A program made the translations under genes and the position numbers. DNA of 64,000 nucleotides, from assembly GCF_040270295.1 (NCBI RefSeq), contig NZ_JBELOE010000212.1. One strand, 5' to 3'. This document shows positions 8,532 to 17,131 of the stretch, in pieces (positions within the stretch are counted from its first letter, which is position 1; every line of letters starts with the position of its first letter). The notes below the pieces were generated by a model. The model saw only the letters and a list, made by a program, of their open reading frames with translations. It did not search any database and was not told where the DNA came from. The DNA comes from Catenovulum sediminis. GTDB lineage: Bacteria > Pseudomonadota > Gammaproteobacteria > Enterobacterales > Alteromonadaceae.

Positions 8532-9734
8532 ATGAAACGGAAAATAAGTCTTTTGTGCGTTTTTATGTGCACCCTGCTTATGATTACCAGTTGTGCGAAC
8601 ACACAGAAAACGAAAGGGAAGCGATATAAAATTAATGCCAATGTAGCAGTACCCAATAGCACTGAGATCGCTGTGTATATACCACAAGCATTTCAAGATA
8701 TGGAGTATTGGGTCGCAGGCTCTTGGCATAAACCCGGTTTGGCGATGCGAGAAGCGTTAAATAAGTCATTTGGCCAATATTTCACCTCAGCCAAATGGTT
8801 TGATAGAAAATCAACCGAGCAAGCCAGGTTATTCTTAGATCTCAACCCAGACTGGGATTTTGAAGGTGGAAAAGTGATATTTAACACAAAGTATTCTTTG
8901 TTAGATGCTGCTGGTAATGAAATCGCTTCAGGTAGTTACAAAGAGTCGAGTGGGATTAACTATCATCAAAGTGAAGCGGGTTATTACAACGCGGCTTATA
9001 AAGCTTTTCAACGCTTGGCGGTCAATATTTTAAATTCACAACAGCCAAGTAAAGAAAAATTTGTAAATCTTCTCGCGATGAACAAACTTGATTTAAATAA
9101 ATTAATAGATAAAGAAAAGCCGACAAGCAGTGGAACGGGTTTTTTTGTTAATGCAGAAGGTGATGTTGTCACCGCAAATCATGTGGTAGACGATTGTTTA
9201 ATCGTTAAAGTTAAGAGTGAAAATGGACTATCGGATGCTCACATTGAAAATAGTAGCCGTTTGTTGGATGTTGCAACGTTAAGAACCGCCCAAGCGACTG
9301 AGCATTATGTGAGTTTTCGCAAAGGACATGAAATAAAACTGGGTGAAAAAATAACAACAGTTAGTTATCCATTAAAGGGGTTATTGGCGAGCTCACCAAA
9401 CATGACTTTTGGCAATGTGACTTCTCACAAGGCATTAAGTGGCTCTTTAGGCTTATTTCAATTTAGTGCCCCTATTCAACCGGGATCAAGTGGCGGGGCG
9501 ATTGTGTCAGATGGTTCGGAGTTATTGGGCGTCGTTACAAGCACGTTAAATATTAAAGAGTTGGCTAAAGAGGGTGTTATTCCGCAAAACGTTAATTTCG
9601 CTTTGGAAGCAAAATACTTAAAGAAGTTTTTCGATAAATATAAAGTGAATTATACCGAGTTAGAAACTCCTGCGGTTGGGAATTCTAGTGAAAAAGCTTT
9701 GAACGCGTCTGCGCAAATTGCTTGTTATCAGTAA
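8532..9734 (+). CDS. Lipoprotein with trypsin-like serine protease domain
   Basis: A 400-residue protein. The N-terminal signal ends in a lipobox (LMITSC, Cys21), so it should be membrane-anchored. Residues 30-180 form an unassigned domain. From about 198 there is an S1C/HtrA-like trypsin fold: GTGFFVNAEGDVVTANHVV with His217, Asp246 in RLLDVATL, and nucleophile Ser320 in QPGSSGGAIV. The triad is complete. No PDZ domain follows, unlike DegP/DegS. It lies 12 bases upstream of a small secreted protein and probably forms an operon with it. An AAGGAAA ribosome-binding site precedes the ATG. Substrate unknown. Confidence 0.85.
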   Translation: MKRKISLLCVFMCTLLMITSCANTQKTKGKRYKINANVAVPNSTEIAVYIPQAFQDMEYWVAGSWHKPGLAMREALNKSFGQYFTSAKWFDRKSTEQARLFLDLNPDWDFEGGKVIFNTKYSLLDAAGNEIASGSYKESSGINYHQSEAGYYNAAYKAFQRLAVNILNSQQPSKEKFVNLLAMNKLDLNKLIDKEKPTSSGTGFFVNAEGDVVTANHVVDDCLIVKVKSENGLSDAHIENSSRLLDVATLRTAQATEHYVSFRKGHEIKLGEKITTVSYPLKGLLASSPNMTFGNVTSHKALSGSLGLFQFSAPIQPGSSGGAIVSDGSELLGVVTSTLNIKELAKEGVIPQNVNFALEAKYLKKFFDKYKVNYTELETPAVGNSSEKALNASAQIACYQ

Positions 9735-9746
9735 GGGATGTGACAA

Positions 9747-10331
9747 ATGAATATCATTTATAAATTGACTTCGACAGTTATCTTGTCATTAGGCTTAAGT
9801 TGTAACTTGTTTGCGAATGACAACGCAGTTGGCAAAATGAGCGAGTCTGAAGTGTCGGCTAAATTGCCTGAGATACGTTTTATCAGTAATTTAAAAGATG
9901 AAGATAGTTTTGAGCCGTTGAAGCAACAAGCCATTTTAGCCAATTTAAGCCAGTCGGCGCCGGGGTGTCCTTTGTCTTTGGTCGTTTCGGTTGAAACACC
10001 CAGCACCAGTGGTGGCGATGCGGCGGCCTTTACATCAATTATGTTATCGGCGAGCACTTTAGGTGTGGTGCCTGTTGTCAGCAATAATGATGTTATTATT
10101 CGCTACCAAATTAAAGTGAACGGTGAGACTTTATCTGAGTATTCTTATTCAAATAACTTCACGGATACTGACTTTTTTTGGGCGATGGATTTTGGATTGA
10201 GTGACGAAGCGAAACAATGGGTTGTTTCAACAACCGAAACTTTTGCACAAGATTTATCAACAGATGAAAAATTAGCAGAATTGCTAAATGAATATGCATA
10301 TTATTTCTCTGATTTAATCAAAGAGTCATAA
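9747..10331 (+). CDS. Secreted protein of unknown function, paired with the lipoprotein protease
   Basis: A 194-residue protein with a signal peptide (about residues 1-23, ending SCNLFA-N). It starts 12 bases after the protease gene, so co-transcription is likely. The mature part begins acidic, has a small/hydrophobic central stretch (DAAAFTSIMLSASTLGVVPVV, about residues 91-111) and ends in a helical C-terminus. I do not recognise a family. It may be a substrate, inhibitor or partner of the upstream protease, but that is inferred from position only. Confidence 0.75.
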   Translation: MNIIYKLTSTVILSLGLSCNLFANDNAVGKMSESEVSAKLPEIRFISNLKDEDSFEPLKQQAILANLSQSAPGCPLSLVVSVETPSTSGGDAAAFTSIMLSASTLGVVPVVSNNDVIIRYQIKVNGETLSEYSYSNNFTDTDFFWAMDFGLSDEAKQWVVSTTETFAQDLSTDEKLAELLNEYAYYFSDLIKES

Positions 10332-10354
10332 GCTTAGCCATATATTGATGATAA

Positions 10355-10384
10355 ATGCCATCTCATCATTAATAGAGATGGCAT
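10355..10384. terminator. Hairpin between convergent genes
   Basis: A perfect 10-bp inverted repeat, ATGCCATCTC (10355-10364) and GAGATGGCAT (10375-10384), sits between two convergent gene ends. It lacks a strong T-tract, so terminator function is likely but not certain. Confidence 0.55.
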
Positions 10385-10396
10385 TGACGATTAAAA

Positions 10397-11674
10397 TCAA
10401 ATATCCATACAGTTTGCATAATATGTTACTGTGGCCGGCCAATCAGAAAATACGCCGATTACCCCAACATCTTTTGCCAGTACGTCTAATAGTTCAAACG
10501 CAACCCCTTCATTGTCAGTAACATCCGTAATACTTTGATAGTACCAACCGCCACCTTGTGTTAATAAACCCGAGCGCTCAAGTGTCCAGGTAATGATTTT
10601 TAAACCAGCACTTTTAGCGGCTTTAGCGTACTCAGACGGGACAATGTTATTGTTATTGTCTAACCTAACCAAAACCCATAATGGCGGTGCAATTATTTCA
10701 ACGCCTTGGTTTTTTAACGATTGCATCGAAGGTGTTAGTGAGCTTGTGTCGTTTGGATCAAAACTCGAATCATTATATCTATCATCTAGATAAACCGCCT
10801 GTTGGCCAAATTCGCTGTTGTTTGCAATCCAATATTGCACGTCTGCTAAGTTAAATGACTGAGGGTAAACATCTGACGCCGGAATGCCAGCTTCAACATA
10901 TTCGTCAATCATTTTTTGTGCATACTCTTCTTGTGTCATACCGTTAAATGGCATTTGCACGCTGGGCGATTTTAATTCAGGTGTCATTTTTACACCGGCT
11001 TCTTTAAACAGACTGATACTTTCTTTATGTGTCATTAAGGTGCCGCAAGTAGAATGTGCATCAGTGCGCCAGTTGGCTGTACCATCCATATACTCGTCAA
11101 CAGTTAATGCATTTGGGTTTGCGCCATCCATTTTTCCGCATAATGTTCTGAATTCCGCCAAGGTGATGTCACTGGTACAACATTGTGCACTGGCGCTAAT
11201 ACCATTTTCTGGATCTGCTGGGGTAAAGGGCGTACTGCATTTTGCTGCCAGCTCAGGTATGGCGAGTATATTGGTCGTGGTATGTAAATCACATTGTGAA
11301 TGACGACAAACCAATTCTTTGTCTTGAGTGAAAGTGACATCACATTCAACAATCCCGGCTCCAGAATCTATAGCCGCTTGATAAGATTCTTGAGTGTGTT
11401 CAGGAAATTGCATGGCCGCACCGCGATGACCAATGCTCCAGTCCGTTCGGTAAAAAGTTTGAGATTTACATTGCTGCAGTTTGTTTTTAAGTGTTCCATC
11501 TTGCATTTGGTCGACCAAAAAAAATGGTCTGACACCCACTTGCGCCATTACTTTGTTGGTTGCAACTGGTTCATCCTGCGGGTCATCATCGTTAATTTCT
11601 AAGGTGCATGCGACCAGTCCAAATACTAAGCAAAATGCACTGAGTAAGTTGATTTTTTGTTTGAAAATTTTCAT
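10397..11674 (-). CDS. Glycerophosphodiester phosphodiesterase family lipoprotein
   Basis: A 425-residue GDPD-fold enzyme. The chosen start, an ATG at 11674, has a CAGGGA ribosome-binding element ten bases upstream and opens directly into a lipoprotein signal (LVFGLVACTL). The frame stays open 29 codons further up, but those residues do not fit a signal sequence. Catalytic-site motifs are visible: GHRGAAMQFPEHTQESY, then IVECDVTFTQDKELVCRHS. The C-terminal barrel contains KIITWTLE and GVIGVFSDWP. The enzyme should release glycerol 3-phosphate from glycerophosphodiesters at the cell surface or in the periplasm. The Cys-rich insertion around residue 150 is not typical of GlpQ. Confidence 0.88.
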   Translation of the reverse strand: MKIFKQKINLLSAFCLVFGLVACTLEINDDDPQDEPVATNKVMAQVGVRPFFLVDQMQDGTLKNKLQQCKSQTFYRTDWSIGHRGAAMQFPEHTQESYQAAIDSGAGIVECDVTFTQDKELVCRHSQCDLHTTTNILAIPELAAKCSTPFTPADPENGISASAQCCTSDITLAEFRTLCGKMDGANPNALTVDEYMDGTANWRTDAHSTCGTLMTHKESISLFKEAGVKMTPELKSPSVQMPFNGMTQEEYAQKMIDEYVEAGIPASDVYPQSFNLADVQYWIANNSEFGQQAVYLDDRYNDSSFDPNDTSSLTPSMQSLKNQGVEIIAPPLWVLVRLDNNNNIVPSEYAKAAKSAGLKIITWTLERSGLLTQGGGWYYQSITDVTDNEGVAFELLDVLAKDVGVIGVFSDWPATVTYYANCMDI

Positions 11675-11760
11675 TGAATTTAAGTCCCTGACAATAAATT
11701 TTTGAGTTTGAGAGTGGTCAAGCCCAGCTAATTTAACCTGTGCAGATGACTGTATTTTCA

Positions 11761-11830
11761 CACTTCAATGACAAACCGGTGAAGTGGATAAATAGCCTTA
11801 CAAACATCATTTTTAGTGTCATAAGGCTAT
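11761..11830 (-). terminator. Tandem hairpins downstream of frmA-fghA
   Basis: Two perfect inverted repeats lie between the end of fghA and the GDPD gene: ATAGCCTTA/TAAGGCTAT (11792-11800 and 11822-11830) and CACTTCA/TGAAGTG (11761-11767 and 11780-11786). Their position fits termination of the leftward formaldehyde operon, although T-tracts are weak. Confidence 0.5.
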
Positions 11831-11848
11831 TGGGTTATTATGCATTAC

Positions 11849-12682
11849 CTAGTTTAAATATTGAGCGTGAAAGGCTAAATGTTCGTCGATAAAGCTAGCG
11901 ATAAAATAATAACTATGGTCATAACCTTCTTGCATATTCAATTGCACATCAAACGGTTTGTTTTTAGCAATGTTTAATAAACTTTCAGGTTTGAGCTGAT
12001 CACTTAAAAAGTTATCTTGTGTGCCTTGTTCAATACGCATCGGCAAAATTGCAGTTGCCCCGTGCAGTAATTCACAGCTATCGTATTGCAACCAGCTTGA
12101 TTTATCCTCACCTAGATAAGCAGAAAATGCTTTTTCACCCCAAGGACAATTAACTGGATTACAAATCGGACTAAAAGCGGATACTGAAACGTAATTTTGC
12201 GGGTTTTTTAATGCAATGGTTAATGCCCCATGCCCGCCCATTGAATGGCCCGAAATTGCACGTTTTTGGTTAACCGGAAAGTTTTGCTCTATTAAGGCTG
12301 GCAATTCGTGCACTATGTAGTCGTACATTTGATAATGTTCTTTCCACGGGGCCTGAGTGGCATTGAGATAAAAACCGGCACCTTGTCCTAAGTCATAAGC
12401 ATCATCATTTGCAACCTGTTCACCACGCGGGCTGGTATCCGGTGCAACAATTGCTATGCCTAATTGTGCCGCCATTTTTTGCGCACCGGCTTTTTGCATA
12501 AAGTTTTCGTCAGTGCAGGTTAAACCGGATAACCAGTATAAAACGGGCACTTTTCGATTTTCACTCGCCTGCGGAGGCAAAAAAATGGCAAACTGCATAG
12601 TGCAGTTTGTTTTATTTGAGTGATGGCTAAATTTTTTATGCCAGCCTCCAAACGATTTGTTTTCACTGATTAGCTGCAACAT
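11849..12682 (-). CDS. fghA: S-formylglutathione hydrolase
   Basis: A 277-residue esterase-D family alpha/beta hydrolase. The nucleophile elbow is GHSMGGHGAL, and the N-terminal VLYWLSGLTCTDENF motif is characteristic. It hydrolyses S-formylglutathione to formate and glutathione, the second step of glutathione-dependent formaldehyde oxidation. It lies two bases downstream of frmA, clearly in one operon. Length is normal for the family. Confidence 0.95.
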   Translation of the reverse strand: MLQLISENKSFGGWHKKFSHHSNKTNCTMQFAIFLPPQASENRKVPVLYWLSGLTCTDENFMQKAGAQKMAAQLGIAIVAPDTSPRGEQVANDDAYDLGQGAGFYLNATQAPWKEHYQMYDYIVHELPALIEQNFPVNQKRAISGHSMGGHGALTIALKNPQNYVSVSAFSPICNPVNCPWGEKAFSAYLGEDKSSWLQYDSCELLHGATAILPMRIEQGTQDNFLSDQLKPESLLNIAKNKPFDVQLNMQEGYDHSYYFIASFIDEHLAFHAQYLN

Positions 12683-12684
12683 TT

Positions 12685-13815
12685 TTATTCCTCAAAGTGA
12701 ATAACGGTGCGAATGCTTTTACCCTGATGTAGTAGATCAAATGCCTGGTTGATTTCTTGTAATGGCATATTGTGGGTAATAAAGTCGCTCAGTTTAAATT
12801 CGCCTTTTAAATACCTTTCAACATAGCCCGGTAATTCAGAACGACCTTTTACCCCACCAAATGCGCTGCCGCGCCACACTCTGCCGGTGACCAGTTGAAA
12901 CGGGCGTGTTGAAATTTCCTGACCTGAACCCGCAACACCAATAATGACAGATTCGCCCCAACCTTTGTGACAACACTCAAGTGCTGAGCGCATTACTTCA
13001 ACATTACCGATACATTCAAAAGAATAATCAACCCCTCCGTCTGTTTGTTCAACAATCACTTCTTGAATCGCTTTGTCATAATCTTTCGGATTGATGCAGT
13101 CGGTAGCGCCTAGTTTTTTAGCCAGCTCAAACTTATCCGGGTTGATATCCACTGCAATAATTTTGGATGCCTTAGCTTTTACTGCGCCGATAATGACCGC
13201 CAAACCGATTCCGCCTAAACCAAATACCGCGACGGTCGCACCTTCTTCCACTTTAGCTGTATTTTTTACGGCGCCCATGCCTGTTGTTACCCCACAACCT
13301 AACAGACACACTTCTTCTAATGGCGCTTCTGGGTTCACTTTGGCCAAAGATATTTCGGGTAGGACTGTGTATTCAGAAAATGTTGAGGTGCCCATGTAGT
13401 GAAAAATAGGCTGACCATCTTTATAAAAGCGGGTCGTACCATCTGGCATTAACCCTTTACCTTGCGTGCTGCGGATTTTTTGACACAAGTTTGTTTTGCC
13501 CGATAAGCAGAATTTACACTCGCCACATTCGGGAGTGTACAAAGGGATGACATGATCACCTACCTTAACACTGGTCACCCCTTCACCGACTTGTTCAACA
13601 ATTCCGCCCCCTTCATGACCTAAAATACAGGGAAAATTGCCTTCCGGATCATCACCCGATAACGTGTAGGCATCGGTGTGACACACGCCAGTTGATTTTA
13701 TTTTAACTAAAACTTCGCCTTTTTTAGGCAGCATTACGTCAATTTCTTCAATTTTCAATGGTTCGCCGGCTTTCCATGCAACGGCTGCACGTGACTTTAT
13801 AAATTGTTCTGACAT
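12685..13815 (-). CDS. frmA: S-(hydroxymethyl)glutathione dehydrogenase / class III alcohol dehydrogenase
   Basis: A 376-residue zinc-dependent medium-chain dehydrogenase. Visible features are the catalytic-zinc CHTDAYTLSGDDPEGNFP and GHEGGGIVE motifs, the four structural-zinc cysteines in PECGECKFCLSGKTNLCQ, and the NAD-binding VAVFGLGGIGLAVI. It oxidises the formaldehyde-glutathione adduct to S-formylglutathione. It is the first gene of a two-gene operon with fghA and is divergent from a LysR-type regulator gene that probably controls it. Confidence 0.96.
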   Translation of the reverse strand: MSEQFIKSRAAVAWKAGEPLKIEEIDVMLPKKGEVLVKIKSTGVCHTDAYTLSGDDPEGNFPCILGHEGGGIVEQVGEGVTSVKVGDHVIPLYTPECGECKFCLSGKTNLCQKIRSTQGKGLMPDGTTRFYKDGQPIFHYMGTSTFSEYTVLPEISLAKVNPEAPLEEVCLLGCGVTTGMGAVKNTAKVEEGATVAVFGLGGIGLAVIIGAVKAKASKIIAVDINPDKFELAKKLGATDCINPKDYDKAIQEVIVEQTDGGVDYSFECIGNVEVMRSALECCHKGWGESVIIGVAGSGQEISTRPFQLVTGRVWRGSAFGGVKGRSELPGYVERYLKGEFKLSDFITHNMPLQEINQAFDLLHQGKSIRTVIHFEE

Positions 13816-14023
13816 TAAAATTTCTCCACTTATAGGCTGTTTGTTATCGTTGTTTAAGTGTAGAGCCTGTTGCTCTTTTCTGTGTAAGATGCGCTTAATC
13901 GCATGTAAAAATATAGGAGCAAGCTATACAAGTGCTTATGCTCACCTATCTGGAGATTATATTTGTTTATAATTTGATGATAATATCTCGTTATTAAATT
14001 AACTATTACATATAGGTAATAAT
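13816..14023. promoter_or_regulatory. Divergent promoter region of frmA and the LysR gene
   Basis: A 208-base intergenic region between head-to-head genes. It contains the dyad ATGCG-CTTAAT-CGCAT (13889-13904), which could be an operator for the adjacent LysR protein. Assignment of the dyad is an inference. Confidence 0.4.
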
Positions 14024-14890
14024 GTGTTGTGGCATGGCGTAAGTGAATTTGTAGCTGTTGTTGATTGCGGCAGTTTTATTGGTGCAGCTGAAAAGTTAGG
14101 TGTTTCAAATGCTCAAGTCAGCCGGCAGGTCAGTGCATTGGAAGAGCGGCTTAATATCAAGCTGCTATACCGTACCACTCGAAAAATTAATGTAACGCAA
14201 GAAGGCCAGGTATTTTACCAGCATTGTCGGCATGTATTAGATGGTTTAGAAGAAGCTGAACGAGCGGTTACCAATTTACAAAGTAAACCTAAAGGTAAAA
14301 TTAAATTAACCGCACCGGTAACCTATGGTGAGCAAGTGATTTTACCGAAAGTCACCGATTTTATGTTGCAATATCCGGATATTCAGGTTTATGCGCATTT
14401 GACCAATCAAAACGTCAATCTGGTTGATGAAGGATATGATCTCGCGGTGCGTTTAGGCAAATTAGCTGACTCTAGTTTAATGGCGCGTAAGCTGGCGAGC
14501 CGCATCAATTATATTTGTGCATCTGCCGATTACATTAGAGCCAAAGGTCAACCACAAACTATCTCGATGTTAGATAAACATGCCTGTTTACTGGGTAGTC
14601 GTGATCATTGGGTGCTATCTGATGGGGGCAAAGAAAAAATCATCAAAGTAAGCGGTAAGATAAGATATAACAGTGGCCACGCTTTATTGGATGCGGCACT
14701 GAAAGGTTTAGGCTTAGTTCAATTGCCGGATTATTATGTGGCACCTTATCTAGCCAGTGGTGATCTGGTTAGTGTATTAGATGAATATATAGTTAAAGGT
14801 GAAGGGATATGGGCGATATATCCGCAAAACCGGCATCTATCACCCAAAATACGACTCTTGGTCGATTATTTAGCTGGCTTTGATCTCTAA
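14024..14890 (+). CDS. LysR-family transcriptional regulator, probably of frmA-fghA
   Basis: A 288-residue LysR protein. The N-terminal winged helix-turn-helix is typical (AEKLGVSNAQVSRQVSALEE, then YRTTRKINVTQEG), followed by a substrate-binding domain (GKIKLTAPVTYGEQVILPK). Start is a GTG at 14024 preceded by an AGGT element; a TTG follows directly, and an ATG two bases earlier is out of frame. The divergent position against frmA suggests control of formaldehyde detoxification. Its last 21 bases overlap the convergent DUF945-like gene. Confidence 0.88.
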   Translation: MLWHGVSEFVAVVDCGSFIGAAEKLGVSNAQVSRQVSALEERLNIKLLYRTTRKINVTQEGQVFYQHCRHVLDGLEEAERAVTNLQSKPKGKIKLTAPVTYGEQVILPKVTDFMLQYPDIQVYAHLTNQNVNLVDEGYDLAVRLGKLADSSLMARKLASRINYICASADYIRAKGQPQTISMLDKHACLLGSRDHWVLSDGGKEKIIKVSGKIRYNSGHALLDAALKGLGLVQLPDYYVAPYLASGDLVSVLDEYIVKGEGIWAIYPQNRHLSPKIRLLVDYLAGFDL

Positions 14891-15829
14891 TTTTAACAGC
14901 TTGATGATGTTAGCAAAATCTTGCTTCATTAAAGCGGCAATAACTTCTGGCTGCAATTTATTCACTTCACCCTGATGCTCAGGATTAATTGAAACTTTTA
15001 AAGTTTTGTTGCCATCCATAAAGCTTTCTATTTCTGCCAAAAGCTGAACTTTAAACGCATCCAATTGTGGTGGTAGTAACATATCGGCTTGCATCGCCAA
15101 TACTTCATTGACTCGTGCTTTCACCTTTTGTTGTGCCATACCGGTTTCTTTGGCAGATATATTGATATAAGTACTAACCGCGCCTTCGTCTTTAAAGGAT
15201 ATTGCCAAGTTTGGCAATGCAGCGGTTTGTAATACAGAAGCAATTTGTGCCTGGTTTGGCGTTTTGTTGGCTGTTAGTTCCATTAAAACATTCAGTGGGA
15301 TGTTTTTAGTGGTTGCGCTGATGTGATAATTACCCAGTTGAGTTAACCCAATATCAAGCGAGCTGGTATAGGTGTGAGCATTCTGCGCATCATACTGGTA
15401 TTGTACTTCAGCTGTTAAAGGTAACTGGTCTGTGTAACCTAAGTTACTGACATATTCTGCAAACACACCGCTGTGATTAAATTTTTCATCTTGCAGGTTA
15501 ATAGGCAGCTTAACGCCTTCAAGTCGCACCTTCATACTGTGAGGAATATCATGTTGTACGTCAAAATCACTGATAGTTACCTTTTGCAAGGTGATTGATT
15601 CAGGCAGATCAGCTGAATGTAACGCTAGATTGGTTAATTCCACTGAACCGAATAAACTGACGTCGATAGTTTGATAATTTGCTTGACTGATAACACCTTG
15701 GGTTTTTAACTTAGCTAAGTAACTATCCAGTTGAGTTTTGGCATATTCATTTGCTTTAATTTGTGCAAAAGTGACACAGCCAGCCACAATACATACTGCA
15801 CCAGCTGTAATTATAATCCCTTTTTTCAT
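14870..15829 (-). CDS. DUF945/YdgA-like exported protein
   Basis: A 319-residue protein with an N-terminal hydrophobic anchor (about residues 3-23). The following region has repeated beta-strand patterns such as VSLFGSVELTNLALHS, GSVELTNL-type alternation, and a DQLPLTAEVQYQYD segment, reminiscent of DUF945/YdgA and AsmA-like periplasmic proteins. The C-terminus is helical and lysine-rich. The family assignment is tentative; no catalytic motif is visible. It overlaps the convergent LysR gene end by 21 bases. Confidence 0.6.
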   Translation of the reverse strand: MKKGIIITAGAVCIVAGCVTFAQIKANEYAKTQLDSYLAKLKTQGVISQANYQTIDVSLFGSVELTNLALHSADLPESITLQKVTISDFDVQHDIPHSMKVRLEGVKLPINLQDEKFNHSGVFAEYVSNLGYTDQLPLTAEVQYQYDAQNAHTYTSSLDIGLTQLGNYHISATTKNIPLNVLMELTANKTPNQAQIASVLQTAALPNLAISFKDEGAVSTYINISAKETGMAQQKVKARVNEVLAMQADMLLPPQLDAFKVQLLAEIESFMDGNKTLKVSINPEHQGEVNKLQPEVIAALMKQDFANIIKLLKLEIKAS

Positions 15830-15951
15830 CGTCTGTTCCGCTCAATTGTGGGAAAACTGCGAGTGTTACATAATAGCCAGCAAAATGCATGAGCAGAGTT
15901 GTAAATTTTATCTGATTTGTAGCTATAAGGTTTGTTGCGCGTCAATAACCT

Positions 15952-16518
15952 CTAAGCTTTTTTCAGGTAATCTGCGATCAACACAACACGCACACCATTT
16001 ACTTTTCCTTCAATATGTAATGGATTTTCGCAAAGCGATATGCCGCGTACGACGGTTCCGCGTTTTGCCGTGAATCCGGCACCTTTTACCGGTAAGTCTT
16101 TCACCAGTGTTACTGTGTCACCTGCTTTTAAGCGTGTCCCATTATTATCTAGAGTTGGCTCAAGGTCATTTTGGGGTATTTCTGCTTCTGCCCAAGCTTG
16201 GGTTTCTTCATCTAAGTACAACATATCCAGTAAATCTTGTGCCCAAGCTTCAGCTGAGAGTTTTTTTAACATACGCCAAGCCAGTACTTGAACAGCCGGT
16301 ACTTGGCTCCACATACTGTCGTTTAAACAGGCCCAATGTGCACTAATGGTTGTTTCTTCACCTGTATACTGTGTCAGGCAGGTTTGACATAACATTGCAT
16401 GGTTGTCTTCTGCACGACCTTGATCGGGCGTAACCTGATAGAGCGCTAAATTTTCTTTAGCAAGACATAATTCACATTGGCCGTTACTGCGTTGTTGCAC
16501 TTTTTCTGCGATTGACAT
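15952..16518 (-). CDS. PhnA-domain (YjdM-type) zinc-ribbon protein
   Basis: A 188-residue protein. The N-terminus has a zinc ribbon with CELC (residues 15-18) and CQTC (45-48). The C-terminal 70 residues form the PhnA/YjdM domain, with LKAGDTVTLVKDLPVKG and IEGKVNGVRVVLIADYLKK. Despite the historical name, the family is not the phosphonoacetate hydrolase and its role is unclear. No phosphonate genes are nearby. This is the longer form of the family with an extra middle segment. Confidence 0.85.
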   Translation of the reverse strand: MSIAEKVQQRSNGQCELCLAKENLALYQVTPDQGRAEDNHAMLCQTCLTQYTGEETTISAHWACLNDSMWSQVPAVQVLAWRMLKKLSAEAWAQDLLDMLYLDEETQAWAEAEIPQNDLEPTLDNNGTRLKAGDTVTLVKDLPVKGAGFTAKRGTVVRGISLCENPLHIEGKVNGVRVVLIADYLKKA

Positions 16519-16570
16519 TGGCTGTTCTTTTATTGTTTATATTAAAAAATGGATTATACCCTGCTTGTAT

Positions 16571-16969
16571 TCAGATCTCACTGACAAGGCTTATCCACAT
16601 GCTTAATACTGCAAAATTAGCCGCCCAAAACGCGATAATACGATGCAATAAATGATTATACGTTAGGTGAATAAAAGCATGTGCGCAACGACAGGCGACA
16701 AATATCCAGGCGCAAGCCAAGGCAATATCACTTTCAATTTGTAATGCAGCAAATAAACTGGCCGCTACATAGAATAAAACCGGAATTTCAAACTGGTTGG
16801 TAAAATTTCTCGAGGTTTTAATAACGGCTTCCGGAATTTCATCTCCTTGCATTAGTTTGTAGTATCTTGCTGAAACTTCTCCTTTTTTTACGCTGTTTAC
16901 CCGTGTTTTAAAGGTAATTATGCCAACTAAAAAAGTCAGCATAACCATCGCAAACATTGCATATATCAT
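16571..16969 (-). CDS. MAPEG-family membrane protein
   Basis: A 132-residue integral membrane protein with about four hydrophobic helices. The motif FEIPVLFYVAASLF after an arginine/asparagine loop (TSRNFTNQ), and the later CAHAFIHLTYNHLLHR segment, are typical of bacterial MAPEG (microsomal glutathione-transferase-like) proteins. Function in bacteria is generally unknown. It is encoded alone, leftward, next to the PhnA-domain gene. Confidence 0.85.
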   Translation of the reverse strand: MIYAMFAMVMLTFLVGIITFKTRVNSVKKGEVSARYYKLMQGDEIPEAVIKTSRNFTNQFEIPVLFYVAASLFAALQIESDIALACAWIFVACRCAHAFIHLTYNHLLHRIIAFWAANFAVLSMWISLVSEI

Positions 16970-17131
16970 AGTGTTTTAATCCTTATTAAGTATGGTCAGT
17001 ATGTTAGGTCAGTGCGAAACCACAGGGCCGTGCGCACAGGGTTCTGAATAAATGTTTCTTTGCTACTTGTTATTTATCAAGTTAACTGAGTAAAGTACAT
17101 AGCTAAGCATATATGGAAAAGAGTTTATTGT

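Noticed and set aside
10884..11303. Rightward open frame of 139 codons inside the GDPD gene
   Set aside because: Antisense shadow of a recognised enzyme with complete motifs; no ribosome-binding site or family pattern.
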